From: Campylobacter concisus | Lineage (GTDB): Bacteria > Campylobacterota > Campylobacteria > Campylobacterales > Campylobacteraceae | Length of the DNA stretch: 64,000 nt | Assembly (NCBI RefSeq): GCF_003048615.2 | Contig: NZ_CP049263.1 | Location: 1,674,001-1,738,000 of the forward strand | Reading direction: 5' to 3' | In this document: positions 20,759-28,770 of the stretch, one piece after another | Layout of the letters: each line of letters begins with the position of its first letter | Numbering within the stretch: position 1 is the stretch's first letter | Program-made: the position numbers and the translations under genes | Notes under the pieces: generated by a model | What the model saw: the letters and a program-made list of their open reading frames with translations, nothing else | Database searches by the model: none | Told to the model about the DNA's origin: nothing

Positions 20759-20781
20759 AAAGCTTAAATGATTTAAGCTTT
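20759..20781. promoter_or_regulatory. 23-bp perfect palindrome before fdhC
   Basis: AAAGCTTAAAT at 20759-20769 and ATTTAAGCTTT at 20771-20781 are inverted copies around one base, 18 bases before the fdhC ATG and just upstream of its ribosome site (AAAGGAA). It could be a protein-binding operator or a 5'-UTR hairpin. Confidence 0.5.
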
Positions 20782-20935
20782 GGTTAAATATGCTAAAATC
20801 ACACAGCTATGCCGTTTTGCGGCTATTATATCAGAGCTAATCACAAGCAAACCTTAGCAAAAAAGATTACTAAAAATTTTATAAAAAACATTTAAGTTTT
20901 GTTAATTTTTATCGTTTTTGATCTGAAAATTTAGC

Positions 20936-20941
20936 TAAAAT
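20936..20941 (+). promoter_or_regulatory. Candidate -10 box for the DJ-1 family gene
   Basis: GCTAAAAT ends 32 bases before the ATG at 20974, with T-rich sequence upstream as usual for Campylobacter vegetative promoters. Confidence 0.5.
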
Positions 20942-20973
20942 AAAGCCAAATTTTAGTTCAAAAGGACCGCACT

Positions 20974-21570
20974 ATGCATCTTTTTTGCCTTATATTTGAT
21001 GAGTACGAGACGCTTGATCTCATGGGGCCAGTGGAGTTTTTAGCAAGGGTGCCTGAAATGAAGATAAGCTACGTCTCGTTTGATGGCGGGATGAAAAAAA
21101 GCAAGCAAGGCTTTTTTATAAAGACCAAAAAGCTTAGTAAGATGCCAAAAGAGAGCGCTTTGCTACTTCCTGGAGGTCAAGGCACGAGGGCACTTGTAGA
21201 TGATAGTGAGTTTATCTCAAGACTTAAAGAGTGCGTTTTGGCTTCACAATTTTGCCTAAGCGTATGCACTGGCTCGGCGCTCATCGCTCGCACAGGAGAG
21301 CTTGACGGACTAAAGGCTACCTCAAATAAAAGATCGCTTGAGTGGGTAAAAAGTTGCGGCGAAGCTGTAAAGTGGCAAGAGCGCGCTAGGTGGGTGAGGG
21401 CAGGTAAATTTTACACAGCTTCAGGCGTGGCTGCTGGCATGGATATGGCGCTTGGATTTATCAGTGATCATTTTGGCAAGGAGCTAGCCCAAAAGATCGC
21501 AAATGAGACTGAATACAACTGGCAAAAAAGCTCAAAGTTAGATAAATTTGCCAAAATTTATGGGTATTAA
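20974..21570 (+). CDS. DJ-1/PfpI family protein
   Basis: 198 aa, ATG behind AAAAGGACC. It has a class I glutamine-amidotransferase-like fold: 'IFDEYETLDLMGPVEF' at the N-terminus, 'LLLPGGQGTR', and the nucleophile elbow 'FCLSVCTGSALIARTG' with the reactive cysteine. 'YTASGVAAGMDMALGFI' is the conserved C-terminal motif of the ThiJ/PfpI group that includes isonitrile hydratase-like and AraC-linked members. Roles in this family include glyoxalase-like detoxification, stress protection and amidase reactions. The function here is unassigned. It is monocistronic. Confidence 0.88.
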   Translation: MHLFCLIFDEYETLDLMGPVEFLARVPEMKISYVSFDGGMKKSKQGFFIKTKKLSKMPKESALLLPGGQGTRALVDDSEFISRLKECVLASQFCLSVCTGSALIARTGELDGLKATSNKRSLEWVKSCGEAVKWQERARWVRAGKFYTASGVAAGMDMALGFISDHFGKELAQKIANETEYNWQKSSKLDKFAKIYGY

Positions 21571-21865
21571 ATTTAAAATAGCTTGTGACCTTTTGATAAA
21601 GTCAGAAATCTACTAAATTTAATAAGGATAGCAAGTCAAAATAGCTTTAGCAAAAAGTATTAAGATAAATTTTATAGATAATAAATTTAATCGGTTCGCA
21701 GTCTAGTTAGAAATTTGCCAAATTTAGTAAGTTTAAATTTTGAAAACAAAAATACATTCAAGATAAATTTTTAAATTTAAGCAGTTTAAGCTTTTTTTCG
21801 AAATTTACAAGCCAGATAAATTTGACCTAAATTTAAAAAGCCAAATTTACCTTCAAAAAATCAGC
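21571..21865. other. Non-coding AT-rich gap between DJ-1 gene and nspC
   Basis: No ORF, tRNA or clear terminator is visible between these convergent genes. The stretch is notable for about a dozen copies of AAATTT within 295 bases, far above random expectation, as in other intergenic parts of the window. Confidence 0.6.
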
Positions 21866-23005
21866 CTAGTTTCTGTGCCTATACTCTTCGTATCCAAATT
21901 CACGGATCATCTTTATTTCGCCATTTTCTTTTAAAAGCAGAAGATCAGGCAGTTTTATGCCGTTAAACGTCGTATTTTTCACGATGGTGTAGTGAATTTG
22001 ATCTTCAAAGATGACGCGGTCGCCGATTTTTAGCTCGCTATCAAATTTATACTCCGCATCGCCCGCTTCAAGTCCCACTATATCGCCAGCTAGGCAGGTA
22101 TTGCCACCAAATCTATAAGCAAATTTGCCGTTTTCACTCTCGCCTCTAACGGCTGGGCGGTAAGGCATGAGCACGGTATCTGGCATGTGCGCCTCAGCTG
22201 AGGTGTCAAGGATGGCGATATCTTTCTCGTTGTGCACGATGTCAAGCACGCTGCTTATCAAAAAGCCAGTCTGCCAGCCCACCGCTTCGCCAGGCTCAAG
22301 ATAGACCTCTACGCCGTATTTTTCGCGAAAGCGCCTAATTATCTTTATAAGTAGCTCCACGTCGTAATCAGCCCTCGTGATGTGGTGACCGCCGCCCATA
22401 TTTATCCACTTCATCTTTGGTATAAACTCGCCAAATTTCTCCTCAAATGCCTCCAGCACGACTTGCAAGCTGCTCGCACTCTCCTCGCAAAGCGCGTGAA
22501 AATGAAGCCCCGTGATGCCATCAAGAAGCTCTGGCTTAAAATTTGCTCTCGTGATGCCAAGCCTGCTAAATTTAGCGCATGGGTTGTAGCTATCAGTTGG
22601 CGCGAGCGAAACCTCTGGATTTACGCGCAGTCCGCAGATGATGCCGTTTTGTAGGGCAATGCCTTTAAATTTTTGCCACTGAGCAAAAGAGTTAAATGTG
22701 ATGTGCTTTGAAATTTTTAAAATTTCATCAAAGTCCTCATCTTTAAAGGCTGGGCTATACGTGTGGATCTCGCCTTTTACGTATTCGCTCGCAAATTTGG
22801 CCTCATGAAGCCCACTGCAAGTAGCTCCGTCAAGGTATGAGCCCACCAAGTCCATCACTCCGCTAAATGCAAAACCTTTGAGCGCTACTAAAATTTTAGC
22901 TCCGCTTTGCTCTTTTACATACTTTAAAAGCTCTAAATTTTTACGTACTTTTGCCTCTTCGCAGACGTAGGCTGGGGTTTTTATGCTTTTTAAAATTTCG
23001 TTCAT
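21866..23005 (-). CDS. nspC: Carboxynorspermidine decarboxylase NspC
   Basis: 379 aa. It is a fold-type III PLP enzyme of the alanine-racemase/ornithine-decarboxylase group: 'TPAYVCEEAKVRKNLELL', the PLP-lysine region 'ILVALKGFAFSGV', 'GLRVNPEV', 'GLHFHALCEE', 'WINMGGGHHITRADYD' and the C-terminal 'GNTCLAGD' with the active-site cysteine. It decarboxylates carboxyspermidine/carboxynorspermidine to spermidine/norspermidine. The partner dehydrogenase gene is at 25997-27208, so the pathway is complete although the two genes are 3 kb apart. Confidence 0.94.
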   Translation of the reverse strand: MNEILKSIKTPAYVCEEAKVRKNLELLKYVKEQSGAKILVALKGFAFSGVMDLVGSYLDGATCSGLHEAKFASEYVKGEIHTYSPAFKDEDFDEILKISKHITFNSFAQWQKFKGIALQNGIICGLRVNPEVSLAPTDSYNPCAKFSRLGITRANFKPELLDGITGLHFHALCEESASSLQVVLEAFEEKFGEFIPKMKWINMGGGHHITRADYDVELLIKIIRRFREKYGVEVYLEPGEAVGWQTGFLISSVLDIVHNEKDIAILDTSAEAHMPDTVLMPYRPAVRGESENGKFAYRFGGNTCLAGDIVGLEAGDAEYKFDSELKIGDRVIFEDQIHYTIVKNTTFNGIKLPDLLLLKENGEIKMIREFGYEEYRHRN

Positions 23006-23058
23006 CTTCTATCTCTTTTGTAAATTTTCAAATAAGTATATCTAAATTTATTTTTAAG

Positions 23059-23064
23059 TAAAAT
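23059..23064 (+). promoter_or_regulatory. Candidate -10 box for moaD-moaE
   Basis: AGTAAAAT lies 26 bases before the moaD GTG start, in the divergent gap with nspC. Confidence 0.45.
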
Positions 23065-23089
23065 CAGCAAAAATTTCAAAGGATAAAAT

Positions 23090-23311
23090 GTGATAGAGAT
23101 CGAATTTCTTGGGCCTATCGGGCTTGAGAGTATAAAAGTAGAAGCAAAAAATTTAGGCGAGGTAAAAGCGGCCTTAAGCGAGAAAGAAGAGCTTAAAAAG
23201 TGGCTAAATATCTGCGCTGTGGCTGTAAATGACGAGATCGTAAGCGATATAAATTTCGCTCTAAAAACGGACGATAAAATTTCTATTTTACCGCCAGTTT
23301 GTGGAGGCTAA
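23090..23311 (+). CDS. moaD: Molybdopterin synthase small subunit MoaD
   Basis: 73 aa, GTG start behind AAAGGATAAAAT. It is a ubiquitin-fold sulfur carrier ending in the diagnostic Gly-Gly ('ILPPVCGG'), which is thiocarboxylated and supplies sulfur for the molybdopterin dithiolene. It is co-transcribed with moaE, whose ribosome site lies in its last codons. Confidence 0.93.
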   Translation: MIEIEFLGPIGLESIKVEAKNLGEVKAALSEKEELKKWLNICAVAVNDEIVSDINFALKTDDKISILPPVCGG

Positions 23312-23312
23312 G

Positions 23313-23747
23313 ATGCAAATTTATAATGGAAGCTTGGACGTTCAAAGCATCACAAACGAGTGGTATGATAAATTTAAAGATAAAAACTGCGGCGCGCTCA
23401 TCACTTTTGTGGGCATAGTAAGAGAAGAGGGCGGTATTTCGGCGCTTAGCTTTGATATCTATGAGCCGATCCTTAAAAAATGGCTAGATGCTTGGCAGGA
23501 GCGAGCCAAAAAAGAAAATGCCTACGTGCTCTTTGCTCACTCAAAAGGCGATGTGCCAGTGCATACGAGCTCTTATGTAGCAGGTGTAGTAAGCCCTCAA
23601 AGAAAGGTCGCACTAAGGCTTATAAACGAGTTTGTCGAGGACTTTAAGGCAAATGCACCTATCTGGAAATATGACGTGATAAATGGCGAGAGAATTTACG
23701 CTAAAGAGCGCAGCCAAGCGATAAATGGCGCCGGACTTTTGGCATAA
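23313..23747 (+). CDS. moaE: Molybdopterin synthase large subunit MoaE
   Basis: 144 aa from the ATG at 23313, preceded by GGAGG; the GTG at 23301 inside moaD is less likely. MoaE binds precursor Z (cPMP) and with MoaD makes molybdopterin. Family motifs: 'GALITFVGIVRE', 'LSFDIYEP', 'HSKGDVPVHTSSYVAGVVSPQR' with conserved basic residues, and 'PIWKYDVINGERIYAKE' with the catalytic lysine region. It feeds the same cofactor as moeA at 4.1 kb. Confidence 0.95.
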   Translation: MQIYNGSLDVQSITNEWYDKFKDKNCGALITFVGIVREEGGISALSFDIYEPILKKWLDAWQERAKKENAYVLFAHSKGDVPVHTSSYVAGVVSPQRKVALRLINEFVEDFKANAPIWKYDVINGERIYAKERSQAINGAGLLA

Positions 23748-23758
23748 AAAGGACAAAA

Positions 23759-24226
23759 ATGATAACCAAAGAGAGTAAAAAAGATGTTTTTTGGGCGCTA
23801 GCCTTTGGGCTTGGGCTCTTTGCCTTTAGTATCGTTGGATATTTTTACCTAGATCTTGGTACGCCATCTCTTTTTGGTGTCATCGTTGGTGCCATTTCAA
23901 CCTTTTTTTGCGTGAGAAAGATCTTGCAAAACAACTTTTTTGAGATAGATGATGATGGATTTGTCATAAAAAAAGGCTCAAAAAATATCAAATTTTTCTT
24001 CAAAGATATCGATGAGATCGCCATTAAGAGTTTTGGCGATAAGAAAAAAGTCGATGCGCTAAGTGTTAAATTTAGAAAAAATCGCCTTGATAGAGATGCG
24101 TGTTTTGGCTTAGTGCAGGCGCTTGGTGATGATATGATCGTCATTTTTGACAGATATGAGCTTTCACAATTTACACTTTCAAAAGAGCTTAGAGATAGGC
24201 TGACTAAATTTAAAGATAGGGCGTAA
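23759..24226 (+). CDS. Conserved hypothetical membrane protein with a PH-like domain
   Basis: 155 aa. Two membrane helices occupy residues ~10-55. They are followed by a soluble beta-rich domain ('FFEIDDDGFVIKKGSKNIKFFFKDIDEIAIKSFG'), which resembles bacterial pleckstrin-homology-like domains in form. I do not recognise a specific family. It follows moaE by 11 bases on the same strand and is probably in the same transcript, but nothing ties it to molybdopterin synthesis. Confidence 0.7.
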   Translation: MITKESKKDVFWALAFGLGLFAFSIVGYFYLDLGTPSLFGVIVGAISTFFCVRKILQNNFFEIDDDGFVIKKGSKNIKFFFKDIDEIAIKSFGDKKKVDALSVKFRKNRLDRDACFGLVQALGDDMIVIFDRYELSQFTLSKELRDRLTKFKDRA

Positions 24227-24257
24227 AAATCCATCTTTAAATTTTAATTTTGCAAAC

Positions 24258-25424
24258 CTATTTGTTTAGATAGGCAGCAAGCCAGCACAAAAATACAAAG
24301 ACAAAGATGATGGCTGACATGATAAGTGGCGTCGTGGTCGTAAAGAGTGCTAGCATGGCTGATGAGACGATACCGCTTCCATATTGCAGTGAGCCAATGA
24401 GAGCATTTGCTCTGCCTTTCATCTCTTGAGGTACTTGATTAAGAGCGGCTGCGTTTGAACAAGAGGCGATGATACCGTTCATACTAAAGACGAAAAACAT
24501 AGGTATGATAACGCCCCAAACTCCGGCGATACCAAAAAATGTAAGCGCTAAAAGCAAAGCCGCAGCGACAAAAGCGACTGTGCTTGAGGTGATAAGAAGC
24601 GAATTTAGGCTAAATTTATTGACCAAGCTTTTGTTTAAAAAACTCAGCGCCGCCACACCAAGTATATTTACGCCAAACAAAAATCCATAGTACTTGCTCG
24701 GTATGCCAAAATAATCTATATAAACAAACGACGATCCCGTGATAAAGGCGTATGCTGCGATGTAAAAGAAGGTCACGCTTAGAGTGTATTTCATAAATTT
24801 GGCATCTTTTATAAGCACAAAATAGCTCTTAAACGAGTTTATCATCGGCTCTTTTGAGCGCTTCTGCTGTGGCAACGTCTCTGGCAAGAAGAAGATAAGG
24901 ATAAACAAAAAAGCACTTGCAGCTGCCATTAGCCAAAATATCCAGTGCCAAGTGCCAATCTCTAGTAATGCGCCACCAAGCAGCGGTCCTATGATAGGAG
25001 CTGCAGCCATGATGATGACTAAGTTTGAAAGCATCTTTGCAGCTTCGCTATTTTCAAAAACATCGCTGATCATCGCACGGCTAAGCATAGGTCCCACGCA
25101 CGCGCCTGTGGCTTGAAAGATACGCCAGATTATCACTTCGCTCATGCTTTGTGACATGGCACATCCGATGGAGCCAACGACAAAGAACGCCATACCGATA
25201 AATAGCGGGAGTTTTCGCCCTATCCTGTCGCTAATGGGTCCCCAAATGAGCTGTGCGATAGCAAAACCGATCAAAAAGCCAGTGATCGTTAGCTCCGCAT
25301 CGCCATGAAGCTGTCGCTCCATCGTAGGCATGGCAGGCAGATAGACGTCCGTTGATAGCGAGGTGCAGGCCATTAAACCGCTTAGGATGACTAAAAACCA
25401 AATAGATGTTTTTGTTGATTGCAA
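24258..25424 (-). CDS. MFS drug-resistance transporter, Bcr/CflA family
   Basis: 388 aa with 12 predicted membrane helices. Family marks: 'STDVYLPAMPTM' in helix 1 (the Bcr/CflA D-x-x-x-P pattern), 'WGPISDRIGRKLPLFIGM' (the loop 2-3 motif), 'IWRIFQATGACVGPMLSRAMISD', and 'NALIGSLQYGSG'. These proton-driven exporters remove bicyclomycin, chloramphenicol, sulfonamides or cysteine/dipeptides. The substrate is unknown here. It is convergent with the PH-like gene and is preceded by a long non-coding region. Confidence 0.92.
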   Translation of the reverse strand: MQSTKTSIWFLVILSGLMACTSLSTDVYLPAMPTMERQLHGDAELTITGFLIGFAIAQLIWGPISDRIGRKLPLFIGMAFFVVGSIGCAMSQSMSEVIIWRIFQATGACVGPMLSRAMISDVFENSEAAKMLSNLVIIMAAAPIIGPLLGGALLEIGTWHWIFWLMAAASAFLFILIFFLPETLPQQKRSKEPMINSFKSYFVLIKDAKFMKYTLSVTFFYIAAYAFITGSSFVYIDYFGIPSKYYGFLFGVNILGVAALSFLNKSLVNKFSLNSLLITSSTVAFVAAALLLALTFFGIAGVWGVIIPMFFVFSMNGIIASCSNAAALNQVPQEMKGRANALIGSLQYGSGIVSSAMLALFTTTTPLIMSAIIFVFVFLCWLAAYLNK

Positions 25425-25610
25425 GATTCCCCCTTTTTAGCTGCGATTAAGATTTCGTAGATATAGCATAAATTTATAAATTTACAGCAACAAGCGCCCA
25501 AAACTAGCTTTGGACGTAAATTTAGAAAATTTGCTTTGATGGAGTGAGGTAAATTTATCAAGTTTTTGTTTGGCGAAGAGGTTTAAATTTAAAGGCAAAA
25601 ATTAGGCAAA

Positions 25611-25715
25611 GTGACTTTTATCTAGACGAGATGGTTTTAAATTTTGAGGCAAGAGCTGCCAATCTGGTAATGACCGAGCAAAATAAAATTTAATAGAACT
25701 CTGACGAAGTATCGT
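25611..25715. repeat. Intergenic repeat element, degenerate copy 1
   Basis: Shares with copy 2 (25871-25975) the blocks CTAGACGAG..GGTTTTAAATTTTG, a middle GTAATGACCGAGCAAAAT, and ACGAAGTAT. Its right arm is interrupted, so the hairpin is incomplete. No protein is encoded. The 570-base gap 25425-25996 holds only this pair, plus a bridging unassigned stretch. Confidence 0.7.
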
Positions 25716-25870
25716 GAGATGGATTTTGGGCTTTGCATCCCCAAAGGTCGCAACTGCTAGCAGAAGCGAAGGAATTTTTATCCTAAGACTAAACTTCTAC
25801 TTGCGGTTACGAGTAAGCACAAAGCAAAGATGATCCGTCTAAGGGTTAAATTTAACAAATTTAGGCGAGG

Positions 25871-25975
25871 TATTTTTTCACTTAGACGAGGCGGTTTTAA
25901 ATTTTGTGATGGGAGTTACCGAGTGGGTAATGACCGAGCAAAATTTAAAACCAACGAAGTATAAGTAGAAAAAGA
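25871..25975. repeat. Intergenic repeat element with hairpin arms, copy 2
   Basis: GGTTTTAAATTTTG at 25893-25906 is repeated inverted at 25939-25952, enclosing a 32-base loop that contains GTTACCGAGTGGGTAATGACCG. Flanking blocks CTTAGACGAG and ACGAAGTATAAG match copy 1. The layout (short, palindromic, non-coding, present twice) resembles a REP- or MITE-type element; no transposase is nearby. Confidence 0.7.
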
Positions 25976-25996
25976 CAAGCCTAATAAGTCTAAATT

Positions 25997-27208
25997 TTAA
26001 ACTTCGTATCTCTCTCCTGGCTTCATTTCGATTACCTCCCACGGCAACCCCTGCTTATTTAGCTCGTCCATGAAAGGTTTTGCGTCGAAATTTTCCATGT
26101 TAAAGACGCCTTTGCCGCTCCAGATGCCCTTTGCGACCATCATCGAGCCTATCATCGCTGGCACGCCTGTGGTGTAGCTAACAGCCTGCGCGCCTGTCTC
26201 GGCGTAGCAAGCCTCGTGGTCGCAGACGTTGTAGATATAGACTTGGCGCTCTTTGCCATCTTTTAGACCACGTATCACGCAGCCGATGTTTGTTTTACCT
26301 TTTGTGCGTGGGCCAAGGCTTGCAGGATCAGGCAGCAGGGTCTTTAAAAACTGGATCGGCACGATTTTCATGCCGTTATGCTCGACCTCGTCGATGCGTA
26401 GCATGCCGACGTTTTCTAGGCACTTCATGTGAGTTAGGTAGCTTTGTCCAAAGGTCATGAAAAAGCGAATTCTCTTTAGTCCTTTGATGTTTTTTACTAA
26501 GCTTTCTAGCTCCTCGTGATAGAGTAGATAGCTATCTTTGACGCCAACTTTTGGGTAGTCCCACTTAAACATGATCTCCATCGGCTTTGTCTCGATCCAT
26601 TTGCCAGCCTCCCAGTAGCGGCCATTTGCGTTAACTTCACGTAAATTTATCTCTGGGTTGAAATTTGTCGCAAATGGATATCCGTGATCGCCAGCGTTGC
26701 AGTCTAGGATGTCGATCTCGTGGATCTCATCAAATAAATTTTGCTGTGCATAGGCGCAAAATACGTTTGTCACGCCTGGGTCAAAGCCAGAGCCAAGAAG
26801 CGCCATGGTGCCAGCGTTTTTGAAGTCATCATCTTTCGCCCACTGAAGCTTATACTCAAATTTTGCGGTGTCTGGGTGCTCGTAGTTTGCGGTGTCGATG
26901 TAAGGTATGCCAGCCTTTACGCAAGCGTCCATAAGGGTTAGGTCTTGATACGGCAGCGCGACGTTTAGTAGCAGATCAGCCTTTGTTTGTTTGATGAGCT
27001 CCACCACAGCTGCTGTGTCGTCAGCGTCGATTTGCGCGGTCTTTATCTGCACGCCAAGGCGATCTTTTATAAATTTAGCGATCGCGTCGCACTTGCTTTT
27101 TGTGCGGCTTGCTAGGGTGATATTTGTAAAAACGTCCGAGTTCATCGCACATTTTACGGTTGCGACTTGGCTAACGCCACCTGCTCCGATGATTAAGATA
27201 TTTGACAT
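25997..27208 (-). CDS. Carboxynorspermidine synthase (saccharopine dehydrogenase-like)
   Basis: 403 aa. N-terminal Rossmann fold 'ILIIGAGGVSQVATVKCAMN' for NAD(P)H, 'ASRTKSKCDAIA', 'IPYIDTANYEH', 'ALLGSGFDPGVTNVFCAYA' and a long C-terminal catalytic domain with 'GYPFATNFNPEINLREV'. This subgroup, called Lys1-like or CASDH, reductively condenses aspartate semialdehyde with putrescine or diaminopropane to carboxy(nor)spermidine. NspC (21.9-23.0 kb) then decarboxylates the product. It is transcribed divergently from the TPR gene. Confidence 0.92.
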   Translation of the reverse strand: MSNILIIGAGGVSQVATVKCAMNSDVFTNITLASRTKSKCDAIAKFIKDRLGVQIKTAQIDADDTAAVVELIKQTKADLLLNVALPYQDLTLMDACVKAGIPYIDTANYEHPDTAKFEYKLQWAKDDDFKNAGTMALLGSGFDPGVTNVFCAYAQQNLFDEIHEIDILDCNAGDHGYPFATNFNPEINLREVNANGRYWEAGKWIETKPMEIMFKWDYPKVGVKDSYLLYHEELESLVKNIKGLKRIRFFMTFGQSYLTHMKCLENVGMLRIDEVEHNGMKIVPIQFLKTLLPDPASLGPRTKGKTNIGCVIRGLKDGKERQVYIYNVCDHEACYAETGAQAVSYTTGVPAMIGSMMVAKGIWSGKGVFNMENFDAKPFMDELNKQGLPWEVIEMKPGERYEV

Positions 27209-27271
27209 TTTTGGCTCCTTAAAATTTTAGTGATTTTAGCAAAGTTAATATAAATTTCTAGCTTCAAAAGG

Positions 27272-27277
27272 TAAAAT
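27272..27277 (+). promoter_or_regulatory. Candidate -10 box for the TPR gene
   Basis: GGTAAAAT is 24 bases before the ATG at 27302 in the divergent gap. Confidence 0.45.
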
Positions 27278-27301
27278 GAGCCAAATTTTAAAGGTAAAAA
27301 G

Positions 27302-28024
27302 ATGAAGAAAATTTTGCCATTTTTAGCGCCTATTTGCCTCTTTGCAAGTAGCTGCGACGAGCTGGTGCAAGAGAGCGTAAATGAGTTTTATAAAAGTGAT
27401 AGAAATTTAGCTCGCGCTATAAATTTAGCCGAACAAGCGACCCAGGCATGCCTAAAGGCTGGCAACACCGATCAGGCGATCACTTCACTCATAAATGGCG
27501 CTAGCATGCGTATGGTAAATAAAGAGCCTCAAAAGGCACTAGGGCTCTCGCAAAAAGCCCTAGAGCTTGCGGCAAATGGGAGCGACAAACTACTGCTAGC
27601 GCGCTCTTATCATAGCTTGGGTGCGGCTCAAAAGGCGCTAGGCAGATATGACGAAGCACTTGCTAATTTTCAAGAAGCTCTAAAAATTTATGACGATGCG
27701 CCAAATACTCCGATGCACGACGAACTCGTCTGTATAAAAGGCATCGCAGGCACCTACTACATGAAAAATGACTTTGACAAAGCCCATGAAAACCACCTTT
27801 TAGCGTTAAATTTACTTGATATCACGCCAGAGTTAAGTAACAACGAGCTCGTCCGCTCGGAGCTTTTAGTAGAGCTTGCTAACGACCTAGCAAAGCTTGG
27901 CCAAAAGAACGAAGCTGCCAAAAACTACAAAGAAGTACTTGAAATTTTAAAAGGCAAAGAGCAAAACCCTCGCGCACTGGATCTTTTGGAGCGAGCCAGC
28001 AAGGGGCTAAAGGAGCTTAACTAA
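27302..28024 (+). CDS. Secreted or periplasmic TPR-repeat protein
   Basis: 240 aa. Signal peptide 'MKKILPFLAPICLFASSC' with a weak lipobox-like end, then about five helical repeats of TPR type ('SYHSLGAAQKALGRYDEALANFQEALKIY' shape; similar units near residues 60, 100, 140 and 185). TPR arrays act as protein-binding scaffolds. No catalytic motif is visible and I cannot name the partner. The stop overlaps the convergent rdgB stop by eight bases. Confidence 0.8.
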   Translation: MKKILPFLAPICLFASSCDELVQESVNEFYKSDRNLARAINLAEQATQACLKAGNTDQAITSLINGASMRMVNKEPQKALGLSQKALELAANGSDKLLLARSYHSLGAAQKALGRYDEALANFQEALKIYDDAPNTPMHDELVCIKGIAGTYYMKNDFDKAHENHLLALNLLDITPELSNNELVRSELLVELANDLAKLGQKNEAAKNYKEVLEILKGKEQNPRALDLLERASKGLKELN

Positions 28025-28658
28025 AGTTTTTCTTTAGACTTTTTAGCACGAAATTTGCAAGTTCAAGCCCCTTTGAGCGGTGAGAAATTTTAAGCTTTGT
28101 CTCGTTATCTAGCTCGCCAAGCGTCTTTGTAAAGCCATCTGGGATAAAGAGTGCATCGTAGCCAAAACCGTTTACGCCGCGTTCCTCATCTATCGCCTCA
28201 CCATACATAAAGCCATGCGTCGTGTAGTCGCCAAATTTTGAGCTAATGGCGATACAAGCGGTGTAATGAGCTGGTGAGCTTTGTAAATTTAGCGCCTTTA
28301 GCTTGCTAATTAGCTTTGCTCTGTTGTTTGCGTCATTTGCGTTTTTGCCGCACACTTTGCCATTTTCATCAAGGTCAAAGTAGCGCGCTGAGTAGATCCC
28401 TGGCTCACCACCAAGTGCATCCACGCTGATGCCGCTATCATCACTAAGCGCGATAAACTCGCTATCAAGTCCCTGCTCTTTGAGCTTTGCAAAAACTGCT
28501 TTTGACTTTATGAGTGCATTTGCTTGAAAAGTGCTGCCATCTTCAACGATCTCAAATGGCTTTACAACCTCGCTTAAAGCGTAAATTTCATAGCCTTTTA
28601 AAAACTCTTTTATCTCTTTTACTTTGTCTAAATTTGATGTCGCAAGCACGATTTTCAT
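28017..28658 (-). CDS. rdgB: Non-canonical purine NTP pyrophosphatase (RdgB/HAM1)
   Basis: 213 aa. It removes ITP, dITP and XTP from nucleotide pools, yielding the monophosphate and pyrophosphate. Family motifs: 'LATSNLDKVKEIKEFL' at the N-terminus, 'ALSDDSGISVDALGGEPGIYSARY', 'NGFGYDALFIPDGFTKTLGEL' and 'ISHRSKG' near the end. It overlaps the TPR gene end-to-end on the opposite strand by eight bases, so the two mRNAs are antisense at their 3' ends. Confidence 0.95.
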   Translation of the reverse strand: MKIVLATSNLDKVKEIKEFLKGYEIYALSEVVKPFEIVEDGSTFQANALIKSKAVFAKLKEQGLDSEFIALSDDSGISVDALGGEPGIYSARYFDLDENGKVCGKNANDANNRAKLISKLKALNLQSSPAHYTACIAISSKFGDYTTHGFMYGEAIDEERGVNGFGYDALFIPDGFTKTLGELDNETKLKISHRSKGLELANFVLKSLKKNFS

Positions 28659-28728
28659 CGCAAAACTCCTTGATTTTTGGGAGTATTTTACAAAAAAGTA
28701 GATTAAATTTTTAAATTTAAATTAGTGT

Positions 28729-28734
28729 TAAAAT
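28729..28734 (+). promoter_or_regulatory. Candidate -10 box for the MFS gene
   Basis: GTTAAAAT lies 37 bases before the ATG at 28771, in the divergent gap next to rdgB. Confidence 0.45.
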
Positions 28735-28770
28735 GATAAACTTAGTCCTTTTAAAAATAAGGGAAAATTT

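Noticed and set aside
25441-25996. CRISPR-like array from the repeated blocks
   Set aside because: Only two degenerate copies with long unequal spacing and internal palindromes; no uniform repeat-spacer pattern or cas gene.
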